A DNA stretch of 64,000 nucleotides from Pseudomonadota bacterium. GTDB taxonomy: Bacteria > Chloroflexota > UBA6077 > JAJPHF01. The notes below the pieces were generated by a model. It saw nothing but the letters and a program-made list of their open reading frames with translations, was not told where the DNA came from and ran no database searches. Numbering within the stretch: the stretch's first letter is position 1; every line of letters begins with the position of its first letter. Position numbers and translations under genes: made by a program. This document shows positions 1 to 8,537 of the stretch, one piece after another. The stretch is from NCBI GenBank assembly GCA_021325365.1, contig JAJPHF010000039.1:1-64000 (forward strand), written 5' to 3'.

Positions 1-43
1 CCTCACCCCAACCCTCTCCCAGGGGGAGAGGGAGTAAGGGAAC
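1..43. repeat. GC-palindrome element (CCCTCACCCC / GGGGGAGAGGG family)
   Basis: C-rich arm (CCTCACCCCAACCCTCTCCC) followed directly by its G-rich partner (GGGGGAGAGGGAG). The same motif recurs inside coding sequence near 11707, 11752, 14250, 15520 and 16797. Here it lies beyond the 3' end of the first gene and could fold into a terminator-like hairpin. Confidence 0.7.
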
Positions 44-62
44 TCCACCGGCGGATTCGATA

Positions 63-1988
63 TCAGTGGGGCGCGGCGCTGGCGGCCGCGTCGCGGGCGA
101 TGTAGAAGTCCTTGAAGACCGGCTGCCCGCGCGCGTCGTAGTGGACCCGCACCTGCGCCCCGGGGTAGCACGACGGCGGCGGGACCGGGCCGTCGTCGCG
201 CGGGTCCCAGATCACGTCAACCGGGCCGGGCAGGTTGAGCGCGGCGCAGGTGAACCGGCCGCGCTCAACGATCCGGAAGGGGCGCGGGTGCTGGACAACG
301 TAGAGGATGCCCTTCGGCTCCGGCTGGCCGGCCCCGGCCCAGCAGCACGAGTACAGCACGACCGTCGCGTCCGCGGGCAGGGTATCGAGGTAGGCCGCGA
401 TGATCTTCCCGTACGGGCTGTTCTGCTCCGGCAGCGCGCTGGCGTAGGCGACGAAATACCGCTGCCAGTTGAGCCAGCCGATGAGGCAGAGGACCACGAC
501 GACGAAGGCCGGGCGCCGCACGCGCTCGTCGCGGATGCGACGGGCGACCTCCCAGATGCCGCCCGCGATGACGGCGGCGACGATCGGCAGGATGCCGATG
601 CTCCGCGACGCCGAGGGCGTGGGCATCACCTCGTTCAGGACCAGATTCGCCGGCGCCTGGAGGATGATGAAGGGCACGAGCAGCAGCGGCAGCCAGCGGC
701 GCTGCGGCGCGCGCAGCCAGTAGACGACGCCGACGAGCAGGAAGAGGCCGCTCAGCAGATCAAGCTGCGGCATGCCCGGCGAGTTGACGCGGAAGATCGC
801 GTCGCCTCGAACGTGAAACATCAGGAGCGAGCGCCAGACGTTAGCGGCGATCTTCTCGACCAGGTTCTGCTGCGTGAGCAGCTTGCTGCCGATGTAGCCC
901 GAGCCGGCAATGAAGATGTCCTGCTGCCGCCAGATGACGAGCAGGAACGGCACGGTGAGCAGGGCGGCGAAGGCGACGAGCGCCGCGAGCTGGCGGCGGT
1001 TCACATAAAATGCGGCGGCCAGGACGTAGGCGCCTGGTAGCACGAGCAGGGGCGCATAGCCGTAGTAGCTCAGCGTGGACACCGCTAGGCCCGCGACGAT
1101 CAGCCGGAAGTCCTGGCGCTTGATGCCCAGGACTAGCAAGAGCAGGCTGGCCGCGACGAGCGTGGGCGAGAGAATCTGCGAGTTCCCGAGCCGGCTGAAG
1201 GTAACGTCCCACGAGCTGGCGGACAGGACGACGCTAGCGATGAGCGCGAGATCCGTCCCTACCAGCTCGCGGACGACGAAGAACGTCAAGAGGATGCCGA
1301 GCAGCCCCACCACGACGGAGGCGAGCTTGTACGGCAGGAAGCCTTGCTGACCGACGACAGCGATAACGGGCGCGATGACGTAGCCGTAGAGCGGGCCGTT
1401 GCTCTGCTCGAAGGTCGTCGGCCAGTGGCCCTTGAGCACGGTGTCCACGGACTCGTAGATGGTCGCGATGTCGCCGAAGAACTCGCCCGGCAGGTCGTCG
1501 AGCGCGACCAGCCGAAACGTCAACGCGGCCGTGATGGCGAACGCTACTAGCAGCGCGCGGAGCCATCGCGCGCGCGCGAGCGACTCGGCGACGGGCGCCG
1601 CGGGGAGCGAGGCCGCCGCCGAACCGTGGGACCGCAGCGGCGGAGCCGGGGCCGCGCTGGCCTCGGGCAGCGCCAGCCGGAACGGGAGCGCGGGCGCCCC
1701 CGCGGACTCAGCACGCGGGGGCGCCTCTGCGGCCACCGCCGAAGGCGTCGGCGCCGCGCTCGCGCCCGCGGGGGCGTCGGGCGCGACGCCGACCGCGACG
1801 GCCTGGAGCTTGAGGGCGGCGACGAGCGCGGCGCCCGCCCCAGCGAGCGCGAGCAGGGCAGGCAACGCCGGCCCGGCCTCGACAAGCGACCAGGCCAGAT
1901 ACAGAATCACGATGCCGAACAGTAGCAGGAGCGGCGCCAGGGCGGTTGAGACTAGCTGGTAGAGAGCGGCGCGGTTGGTGCCAGGCAT
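63..1988 (-). CDS. GT39/PMT-type membrane glycosyltransferase
   Basis: 641 aa polytopic membrane protein of the ArnT/PMT-like GT-C class. Such enzymes take sugars from polyprenyl-phosphate donors on the outer face of the membrane; substrate and acceptor are unknown here. Two N-terminal helices (about residues 13-31 and 36-58) are followed by an Ala/Pro-rich linker (66-138) and then the GT-C core from about 142. The first periplasmic loop has the acidic motif DDLPGEFFGD (164-173), where catalytic acidic residues sit in this class. Many helices follow, ending in a soluble C-terminal tail. The ATG is preceded by GGAGAAG. It is the downstream member of a pair with the 1078-aa glycosyltransferase that ends 69 bp before its start. 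The split N-terminal helical pair plus disordered linker is unusual for the family. Family level is fairly sure, specificity is not. Confidence 0.8.
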   Translation of the reverse strand: MPGTNRAALYQLVSTALAPLLLLFGIVILYLAWSLVEAGPALPALLALAGAGAALVAALKLQAVAVGVAPDAPAGASAAPTPSAVAAEAPPRAESAGAPALPFRLALPEASAAPAPPLRSHGSAAASLPAAPVAESLARARWLRALLVAFAITAALTFRLVALDDLPGEFFGDIATIYESVDTVLKGHWPTTFEQSNGPLYGYVIAPVIAVVGQQGFLPYKLASVVVGLLGILLTFFVVRELVGTDLALIASVVLSASSWDVTFSRLGNSQILSPTLVAASLLLLVLGIKRQDFRLIVAGLAVSTLSYYGYAPLLVLPGAYVLAAAFYVNRRQLAALVAFAALLTVPFLLVIWRQQDIFIAGSGYIGSKLLTQQNLVEKIAANVWRSLLMFHVRGDAIFRVNSPGMPQLDLLSGLFLLVGVVYWLRAPQRRWLPLLLVPFIILQAPANLVLNEVMPTPSASRSIGILPIVAAVIAGGIWEVARRIRDERVRRPAFVVVVLCLIGWLNWQRYFVAYASALPEQNSPYGKIIAAYLDTLPADATVVLYSCCWAGAGQPEPKGILYVVQHPRPFRIVERGRFTCAALNLPGPVDVIWDPRDDGPVPPPSCYPGAQVRVHYDARGQPVFKDFYIARDAAASAAPH

Positions 1989-2057
1989 GCGCGTCTTCTC
2001 CGCGCGGGATGGATTGTGGCGCGGCGCAAGCCGCCGCGCCGGTGGCGTGACGAGCGA

Positions 2058-5000
2058 CTAGCGGACGCTGAACTCCTGATACGGCGTCCATAAGCCAGTA
2101 TGGCCCAAGTGGTCGATCAAGCGATCGCCGTCCCGCATCTGCACGCGCCAGCGGTAGCGGCCGGCGTCGAGCAGGGGGGCGGGGCCGCGGTATTCGTCGC
2201 CGTCCGACGCGGGGACGGTCGCGTCGAGCACGGTGTCCCACTCCGAGCGGTCGTCAGGCTGGAACGTGAGGTCGCGCGACAGGATGATCTTGTCGACGAA
2301 CATGGCCATGTGCGGCGCCGTGCCGTAGTCTTTCGTGAGCGTCAGCCGGCGCGAGCCGGCCGGCAGGTCCACCGTCCCGAGCGACTCCCACACCCACTCG
2401 TTGAGGCGGGTCGTGCCGGCGCGGGCGAACTCGCGCGGCCCGTCACCCGCGTCCAGGTAGACATGGGTGTCGTCGTCCACGCGGCGGGCGGCTCGGACCC
2501 AGACCTCGTAGGCGCCGGCCGCCGGCACGTCCACGACGTCGGTCGCGGGCCCGGACTGATAGGAGAGGTCCAGCAGGAACCCCGGCCCGCTGAAGCCGTC
2601 GAGAAAGCGCGTGTCCGTGGCCCATCCCGGCCCCTGGAAGCCCGTGGCGTCGACGCGGAGCACGGCGTCGTTGCGCCGCTGCACCTCGACGGCGAATTCC
2701 CGCGCAACGCCCGCCGCGCGCCGCCACGCGAGCCCAACCGGGGTACCGCTCGGCAGTGTCGCGCCCGCCGCCGGGGCGAGCAGCGCCGCGCGCCCATCCA
2801 GGGTACAGGCGGGGTTGGCCAGAGCCGTCCCGGGCAGCGTGTAGATCACCTCGTAGCGGCCGGTCTCCGTGGTGGTACCCGGAAAGCAGCGCTCGAGCGC
2901 GTTCAGGGCCTCACGGCGGTCGCCGCCTAGCTCGTACTGGGGACCGGCCGCGATGACCGTGACCGCTTGATACTGACTTCCCAGCCGGAAGATGCTGGGC
3001 AGCAAGTCGGCATAGGGAACCTGCCGATAGGCCGCGTCCTCGTGACCGACCGGCGCCCGCTGCCACACGGCCAGCCGGTTGGGCTCGCGCTCGACGTCGA
3101 TGAAGTCGGCCCGATCCGGCTGGTAGGCCAGAAAGAGGAACTTCCCGGGGCCGATTGCCGCCGCGATCTCGTCGCTCAACGCGCGCCGGTGGAGGCGGTC
3201 CTCGAAGTCGTCGACCTCGTGAAAGTAGATGTACCCGTTGAAGACGGTAACGATACCGAGGAACCCGACCAACAGCGTGGCCAGCCCGGGTTGCCAGGCG
3301 CGGGGCACGCTCGCCGCCAGCGCCGTATAGACCCACCACAGGCCGATCGCGACACATAGGTAGAGCGCGGGAAAGCCGGGGTACACCACGCGAAACCAGA
3401 CGGCACCGATCAGCAAAGGTGTCGGGAGGAACAGCAGAACGAGCCAGAGCGCAATCAGCAGGTTGTGGCGTGTTCGCAGGCGCGCAAGTAGCCAAGCGAG
3501 GCCGAGCACCAGAAAGGGGAGCAGGGCGGCGTTTTCGAACGGGCCATCGCGATTGAGCAGGAAGTCGCCGTAATACTGACGGATGAAGAGGCTGCGTAGC
3601 AGGTAGTCTAGGTTCGTGCCGACGTATTGCAGCACCTGGGCGACGTTATGCGGCGAGGGAATCAGGTTCTGGCCCCAATAGGGCAGAAAGCCGGTGAACA
3701 CACCCTGCCGCAAGTGCAGTCCCATCAGTACCCGCGGCGCGGCGACGAGGATAGGCACCGCGAAGGCGACCCCGTACAGCAGATAGCGGCGCCACGCGCG
3801 CGGCTGACGGACCAGGGCGAGCAACAGCGTCAGGCCGAGGTACAGCCCGGTGACCGCGGACATCGGGGGGAAGATGTCATACGTAAATAGCCCGCCGACG
3901 ACGGCGAGGCCGGCGAGGCCAAATAGCGCCGCGGCCGCGACGTCCGAGACCGCCATACGGGCCGGGTCGCTGGCCGGCGACCTGGGGGGCGACGGCTGGC
4001 CCACGCTGACGGCGGACCGGACCGGGCGGGAGCGGACAGCGGCGTCCGCGGCGCAGGCGGCGGTGAGGGCGGCGAGAACCGCCCAGAACTTCAGGTGTGA
4101 CTCCACGTTCGCCATGCGACTCGCGCTGAGGTCCGCGATGGAGACGCCCATTACCAGCGTGGCAAGCAAGGCCACCGGCACGCTCAGCGCACGACGCGCG
4201 AATAGGTAGAACAGCACCGTGGCGCCCAGCCCCAGCGCTGCCACGACGACCCGCGCGACGAAGATGCTAGGGCCAAAGAGGTGAAAGATCGGCGCCAGGT
4301 AGAGGAACGACAACGGCGCGTAGTCGAAGAAGGCGTTGGCTGGCCAGGCGGTGTGCTCGCCAGCCAGCATGTACTGAGCAACGGAGTGGGTCCACTTGTC
4401 CTCGTCGCCCTCGTAGCCCATGGGATAGGTGCCGAGGCGGACCAGGTGCAGGAAGGCGCCGACCGCCAGCACCAAGACGAGCAGCAAGCGCTCGTGGCGG
4501 ATCGTCCACTGCAGTACGCTCGAAGGGCCAAGCAAGGAGTCCGCGCGGGCCCGCCACCAGGCGAGCGCGCCCGCCGCGAGATAGCACGCCACCCCCGCCG
4601 CATCCTGATGGGCGAGTAGCAAGCCCTGGCCCACCGCCGCGAGCCCCAGCGCGAGCACGACCCCGCCGGGCGTCCAGAGGAAGGCCACCGGGCGCCGCCG
4701 ACCGCCGCCCAGGCGCTCCGCGCTCGCGGCGGGGGCGGGGCAGGCGGGGATGCCGCGCACGAGCGCGCCCGCGCTCAACACGGCGAGCAGCCCCCCCGCG
4801 AGGGCAATGGCGACGGGCAGGGGGCGCTGGTTCAGCCAGGCCCGCAGCTGGGGCAGGAGCGCGCTCCAGAGGAAGGGGCCAAGCAGCCACGCGGCCAGCA
4901 GCGCCGCCACCGCCGCCAGCGCGACGAGCCAGCGCGCGGCGCCGGCCGGCAGCGGCCGGGCGGCGGCTCGGACGGCGTGCCAGTCGGGGGCCAGCAGGGC

Positions 5001-5294
5001 GCCGAGGGCCGGAAGCCGAGAGGTGGACGGCGGGCGAGCAACGACCGGCGGGAGGCCGTCGATGGGCAGGCGTCGCTCTAGCCGCGCGACGCGCTCGGCC
5101 AGCCGGCGCAGCTCCTCCTCGACGCTGGTAGTCGCCCGCGGCGGATCGGCGGGGGCCGCAGAGGCGACGCGCGCGGCCGCCGTGGGCACGGCAGCCCCGG
5201 GCGCAATCAGCACGACGGACGGCTGCGCGGCGCCGCACTGGTTGCAGAAGCGGCTGTTCGCGGGATTGTCCCAGCCGCACGCCGAGCAAGGCAT
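2058..5294 (-). CDS. Giant GT39 glycosyltransferase with zinc-ribbon N-terminus and CBM-like C-terminus
   Basis: 1078 aa from the ATG at 5294. That start was chosen because residues 1-20 then form a clean zinc ribbon (CSACGWDN...FCNQC, Cys 3, 6, 17, 20); the frame stays open upstream but without family-like sequence. A predicted coiled coil (about 57-77) precedes the first helices. The GT-C core follows, with acidic motif GYEGDEDKWTH in the first outer loop and about a dozen helices. The last 280 residues are soluble, with fibronectin/carbohydrate-binding-like beta segments (for example DVPAAGAYEVWVRAARR and FVDKIILSRDLTF). This suggests an enzyme facing the outside that binds glycan, with a cytosolic zinc-ribbon tag. 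It is divergent from the flippase-like gene at 5521. Substrate unknown. Confidence 0.78.
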   Translation of the reverse strand: MPCSACGWDNPANSRFCNQCGAAQPSVVLIAPGAAVPTAAARVASAAPADPPRATTSVEEELRRLAERVARLERRLPIDGLPPVVARPPSTSRLPALGALLAPDWHAVRAAARPLPAGAARWLVALAAVAALLAAWLLGPFLWSALLPQLRAWLNQRPLPVAIALAGGLLAVLSAGALVRGIPACPAPAASAERLGGGRRRPVAFLWTPGGVVLALGLAAVGQGLLLAHQDAAGVACYLAAGALAWWRARADSLLGPSSVLQWTIRHERLLLVLVLAVGAFLHLVRLGTYPMGYEGDEDKWTHSVAQYMLAGEHTAWPANAFFDYAPLSFLYLAPIFHLFGPSIFVARVVVAALGLGATVLFYLFARRALSVPVALLATLVMGVSIADLSASRMANVESHLKFWAVLAALTAACAADAAVRSRPVRSAVSVGQPSPPRSPASDPARMAVSDVAAAALFGLAGLAVVGGLFTYDIFPPMSAVTGLYLGLTLLLALVRQPRAWRRYLLYGVAFAVPILVAAPRVLMGLHLRQGVFTGFLPYWGQNLIPSPHNVAQVLQYVGTNLDYLLRSLFIRQYYGDFLLNRDGPFENAALLPFLVLGLAWLLARLRTRHNLLIALWLVLLFLPTPLLIGAVWFRVVYPGFPALYLCVAIGLWWVYTALAASVPRAWQPGLATLLVGFLGIVTVFNGYIYFHEVDDFEDRLHRRALSDEIAAAIGPGKFLFLAYQPDRADFIDVEREPNRLAVWQRAPVGHEDAAYRQVPYADLLPSIFRLGSQYQAVTVIAAGPQYELGGDRREALNALERCFPGTTTETGRYEVIYTLPGTALANPACTLDGRAALLAPAAGATLPSGTPVGLAWRRAAGVAREFAVEVQRRNDAVLRVDATGFQGPGWATDTRFLDGFSGPGFLLDLSYQSGPATDVVDVPAAGAYEVWVRAARRVDDDTHVYLDAGDGPREFARAGTTRLNEWVWESLGTVDLPAGSRRLTLTKDYGTAPHMAMFVDKIILSRDLTFQPDDRSEWDTVLDATVPASDGDEYRGPAPLLDAGRYRWRVQMRDGDRLIDHLGHTGLWTPYQEFSVR

Positions 5295-5487
5295 GGCGTC
5301 CCTAACCTGATCGATTCGCGCCGAGCGGCAGCCACAAAACGGGCGGCGGGCCGCGGATCGCGCCGGGCACAACGGTCAATGCTGCCGATTCGGGGCTAAT
5401 TCTACCGGCACGGCTCGCCGGAAGTAAAACGAAGCCGCGTCGGGCCTCGCGCTGCACGGCCGGGGTCGGGAGGCGCGAGGGGTCTGC

Positions 5488-5493
5488 TATAAT
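5488..5493 (+). promoter_or_regulatory. Candidate -10 box TATAAT for the gene at 5521
   Basis: A perfect TATAAT lies 28 bp before the ATG in an otherwise very GC-rich divergent intergenic region (5295-5520). No convincing -35 is visible 17 bp upstream, so this is a -10 match only. Confidence 0.45.
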
Positions 5494-5520
5494 CGCCCGC
5501 CCAGCGGCGAAGGGAGGCCT

Positions 5521-6582
5521 ATGGCATATCTGCGGATTCTCGTGGGAGTGGCGATCAGCGCCGGCTGCATCGCGGCCCTGCTCAGCCAGATCAACCTGGG
5601 CCTCGCCTGGACGGCCCTCACGCGGGCCGATCCGCTGTGGCTGCTCGCGGCGCTCGCCATCCTCGGCGTGACCATGTTCACCAAGGTCTACCGCTGGGGC
5701 CTGCTCTACTACCCCACGACGGGCCTGCGCCTCCGCAACCTCACGGCGGCGCTGTTCATCGGCTACATGGTGCTGTCGCTCGTGCCAATGCGGCTGGGCG
5801 AGCTGGTGCGCGCCTACCTAATCGGCAAGACCGAGCCGGTGAGCTTCCCCCAGTCGATCGGCACAATTCTCGTCGAGAAAGTGCTGGACGTGGCGACCAT
5901 CCTGGTGTTCCTGGCCGGGCTGGCCGTGTTCGGGCTGCTGCCGCCGCTCGCGGTGCCCGGCCCGGCGCTCGCCGCGCTGGGCCTGCTGCCACTGGCGGGA
6001 CTGGTCGCGCTGGCGGCGGTACCGCACCCGATGATCCTGGCGCTCCTCGCGCGGGCGCAGCTTCACCTGCCCGGGACGCGGCGCTGGAACCTGGTCACGC
6101 TCGTCGGCCCCTTCCTCGATGCGCTCGCCGTCCTGCGCTACCGACGCCTGCTGCCCGCACTCGTCTTCTGGTCGGCGGCGAACTGGGGACTGTCGGCGCT
6201 GGTGAACTACGCCGCGATGCGCGCCTTCGACCTGCCGGTGCCCGTGGCCGCGGCGGTCTTCCAGATGGTCGTGACCAACCTCGGCATGGTGGTCCCCTCG
6301 GCGCCGGGCTACGTCGGCGTGTTCGAGGGGCTCAGCGTGTTCGCGGTGACCGCGTATGGCCTGGACGCCAACCGGGCACTGGGCTACGCGCTGGCGCTCC
6401 ACACGATCGTCTACGGCGCGTTCATCGCCGTCGGCCTCTGGTTCGTGTGGCGCGGCGGCTATCGCTGGGGCGACCTGTGGCCGGGCCAGCGCGCCGGCGA
6501 GGCGGCGAGTGAGACTGACGACGCCACGGCCCGAGCGCCGGAGCTGGTAGCGGTCTCCGCGCCGCCCGACGGCTCGAGGTAG
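5521..6582 (+). CDS. LPG-synthase-TM / flippase-like domain protein (AglD C-terminal type)
   Basis: 353 aa, about eight transmembrane helices, matching the lysylphosphatidylglycerol_TM (UPF0104) family found in MprF and archaeal AglD. Family hallmarks visible are YRWGLLYYPTTGLRLRN, LVPMRLGELVRAYLIGKTEPV with EKVLDV further on, and PSAPGYVGVFEGLSVFAV near residue 260. Members are thought to move lipids or lipid-linked sugars across the membrane. AGGGAGG lies just upstream of the ATG. It converges with the methyltransferase ending at 6595, leaving 12 bp between stops. A second member of the family is at 21724. The place in a glycosyltransferase island supports a role with polyprenyl-linked glycans; direction and substrate are not known. 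Confidence 0.82.
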   Translation: MAYLRILVGVAISAGCIAALLSQINLGLAWTALTRADPLWLLAALAILGVTMFTKVYRWGLLYYPTTGLRLRNLTAALFIGYMVLSLVPMRLGELVRAYLIGKTEPVSFPQSIGTILVEKVLDVATILVFLAGLAVFGLLPPLAVPGPALAALGLLPLAGLVALAAVPHPMILALLARAQLHLPGTRRWNLVTLVGPFLDALAVLRYRRLLPALVFWSAANWGLSALVNYAAMRAFDLPVPVAAAVFQMVVTNLGMVVPSAPGYVGVFEGLSVFAVTAYGLDANRALGYALALHTIVYGAFIAVGLWFVWRGGYRWGDLWPGQRAGEAASETDDATARAPELVAVSAPPDGSR

Positions 6583-6594
6583 GCCGCGGCGCGC

Positions 6595-7350
6595 TCAGGC
6601 GCCGCCCGGTCCCGCGCGCAAGGCGAAGATGACGCTCTCGCCGGCGCGCGTGGGGATGAAGCTGCCGGCGGCTAACACCTGGGCGGCGGCGGGCAGCGCG
6701 AACAGCGCGAGCTGCAAAGGCGTCGGCACGAGCGGCAGGTAGGGGACGTCCCACAGGCCGTCGCCGTGCTCGTCGAGGACACGGAAGCCGGCCGCGGCGA
6801 ACAGCCGCTGCCACTCCGTCGGCAGGAGCAGGCTGACGTGCGTGGGGTCGCGGAAGCCGACCCAGGCGGCACCCTTCACCGGCCGCATGATGCTCGACGG
6901 GTTCGGCATCGCGGCGACCAGCGTGCCGCCGGGGCGTAGCACCCGCCGCAGCTCGGCGATGGCCGCGGCGGGCCGGGGCAGGTGCTCCAGCACGTGGCGC
7001 GCGAGCACCGCGTCGAAGCAGGCGTCGGCGAACGGGAGGCGGTCGGCGCTGCCCTCCAGCAGCCGGGCGCGCGGCACTACGGCGCGCGCCTGCCGCAGCG
7101 CCTCGGGCGACAGGTCTAGCCCCACGACGGCGCAGCGGCCGCTTAGCCGCGCCAGCACGTGGCCCACGCCACAGCCGATCTCCAGCACGCGGGGACGGCC
7201 GCTCGTGGTGGCGGGCAGGTGGCGCAGCACCAGCCGCGCATAGTAGCGCACCGACCACCAGTACATCGACGTCGGGTGGTAGCGGTAGCGCGCGGCATAG
7301 TACGCGGCGTCGTAGGCGCCGGCATCCGGCGCGGCGGGCACGGTGTCCAC
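6595..7350 (-). CDS. Class I SAM-dependent methyltransferase
   Basis: 251 aa, GTG start with AGGAAAG upstream. Rossmann methyltransferase motif I is VLEIGCGVGHV (about 54-64), followed by the acidic end of strand 2 (VVGLDLS), GSADRLPFADACFDAV and the post-motif ARHVLEHLPRP, as in UbiE/Methyltransf_11 proteins. The C-terminal part carries a hydrophobic stretch (LPLVPTPLQLALFALPAAAQVL), suggesting membrane association and perhaps a lipid or sugar-lipid acceptor. It is divergent from a second methyltransferase at 7590, and both sit between membrane glycosyltransferases. Acceptor unknown. Confidence 0.8.
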   Translation of the reverse strand: MDTVPAAPDAGAYDAAYYAARYRYHPTSMYWWSVRYYARLVLRHLPATTSGRPRVLEIGCGVGHVLARLSGRCAVVGLDLSPEALRQARAVVPRARLLEGSADRLPFADACFDAVLARHVLEHLPRPAAAIAELRRVLRPGGTLVAAMPNPSSIMRPVKGAAWVGFRDPTHVSLLLPTEWQRLFAAAGFRVLDEHGDGLWDVPYLPLVPTPLQLALFALPAAAQVLAAGSFIPTRAGESVIFALRAGPGGA

Positions 7351-7388
7351 GGGAAGCTACTTTCCTGAGGGCGGGGCCGGGCCTCTGG

Positions 7389-7394
7389 TATAAT
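7389..7394 (+). promoter_or_regulatory. Candidate -10 box TATAAT upstream of the gene at 7590
   Basis: Perfect TATAAT between two divergent methyltransferase genes, about 195 bp before the rightward ATG. The -35 position (TGAGGG) is poor. If used, the transcript would have a long leader containing the GC palindrome at 7500-7562. Confidence 0.4.
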
Positions 7395-7499
7395 TCGGCT
7401 CCGAACAGGATAGCACAGAGGCCCTGACGCTCGACTGCCCCGCCGGCGGGCGCCGCGCTCCACTCCCGCGCCGCAAAGGGACCCCTTGATCTCCCCACC

Positions 7500-7562
7500 C
7501 GCGCGCCGGCCTCGTCCCACTCCCCCTCCCCTTCGGGCAGGGGGCCGGGGGTAGGTCGGCCG
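7500..7562. repeat. GC-palindrome element in the leader of the gene at 7590
   Basis: Reads CCCACTCCCCCTCCCCTTCG then GGCAGGGGGCCGGGGGTAGG, a C-rich arm and G-rich arm of the dispersed GC-palindrome family. It ends about 28 bp before the start codon and could form a strong hairpin in the 5' leader. Confidence 0.6.
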
Positions 7563-7589
7563 AGCGCCAGGCGCCGAGAGGCATATGCC

Positions 7590-8444
7590 ATGATCCGCCG
7601 CGACGCCGCCTACTTCGTGGCGCAGCACCTGCGCCGGGTGCCGGTCCACCTCGCGCTGATCCGCTCGGCCGAGGCGTGCCTGTACGCGGGCGTCGAGCTG
7701 CCGCGGCCGCTGCTGGACGTGGCCTGCGGCGACGGGAATTTCGCCGCCACCGTGCGCGCCGAGCCGGTGGACGCGGGGCTCGACCTGAACACCGCGAAGG
7801 TGCGCGAGGCCGCGGCGCGCGGCATCTACCGGCGGACGATGGTGGCGAACGCCGCGGCGCTGCCGTTCCCGGACGGCGCCTTCGCCAGCGTGATGAGCAA
7901 CTGCGCGATCGAGCACATGCCGCCGCTCGACGACGTGCTGCGCGAGATCCACCGCGTGCTGCGCCCCGGCGGCACGTTCGTCTGCACCGTGCCGACCCAC
8001 AACTTCACGCGCTACCTGGTAGGCGCGACCCTGCCGCGGGCGGTCGGCTTCGGGGCGCTCGGCGACGCCTACGAGGGCTACTTCCGCCGCATCTCCGACT
8101 GCTACCACACCTACACGGTCGAGGCGTGGCGGGCGCGCATGGCGGCGGCGGGGCTGCCGGTCGTGCGCTGGCGCGGCTACCTCGGCCCCGCCGCCATGCG
8201 CGCCTTCGACCTGAGCCACTACTACGGCGCCCCTACCCTGCTCAGCAAGCGGCTGTTCGGGCGGTGGGTGCTCTGGCCCGACAAGGCGCGCTACTGGCCC
8301 CCGGAACGGTGGCTGGCGCGGCGGCTGGTCGGGTATTGTGAAGAGGATCCGGGTGAGGCGGCGGCCTACGTCTTTATGGTGTGCCAGCGCGACGCGGCCC
8401 CCGCCGCGCGGCCGCTCGCCGCAGCCGGGGCCGCGAGCGCGTAG
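7590..8444 (+). CDS. Class I SAM-dependent methyltransferase
   Basis: 284 aa, ATG with GAGAGG about 10 bp upstream. Motif I is LLDVACGDGNFAATV (about 46-60), then DAGLDLNTAKV, the motif-III-like NAAALPFPDGAFASVMSNCAIEHMPPL and LREIHRVLRPGGTFVCTVPT. This is a Methyltransf_11-type enzyme. The C-terminal half (about 150-270) is rich in aromatic residues and may recognise a large acceptor. It lies immediately before the 1641-aa glycosyltransferase-DUF2298 fusion on the same strand, so a surface glycan or lipid-linked sugar is a reasonable guess for the acceptor, but nothing in the sequence fixes it. Confidence 0.8.
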   Translation: MIRRDAAYFVAQHLRRVPVHLALIRSAEACLYAGVELPRPLLDVACGDGNFAATVRAEPVDAGLDLNTAKVREAAARGIYRRTMVANAAALPFPDGAFASVMSNCAIEHMPPLDDVLREIHRVLRPGGTFVCTVPTHNFTRYLVGATLPRAVGFGALGDAYEGYFRRISDCYHTYTVEAWRARMAAAGLPVVRWRGYLGPAAMRAFDLSHYYGAPTLLSKRLFGRWVLWPDKARYWPPERWLARRLVGYCEEDPGEAAAYVFMVCQRDAAPAARPLAAAGAASA

Positions 8445-8447
8445 CGC

Positions 8448-8490
8448 CCCCAACCGAGCGGGGGTGTGGGGGTGTCCCCCAATGCTTGTT
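8448..8490. repeat. GC-rich palindromic element between 7590 gene and giant fusion gene
   Basis: C-run CCCCCAACC followed by GGGGGTGTGGGGGTGTCCCCC: a short self-complementary element (GGGGGTGTCCCCC is a hairpin by itself). A run of Ts follows (TTGTTTTTCC), so it may act as a terminator for the upstream methyltransferase gene. The GGGGGACACCCCC core reappears at 25390 and 38970. Confidence 0.5.
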
Positions 8491-8537
8491 TTTCCTGCAA
8501 TAGTGTCTGACCGACCTGAATCAGACAGGGAGACCGC

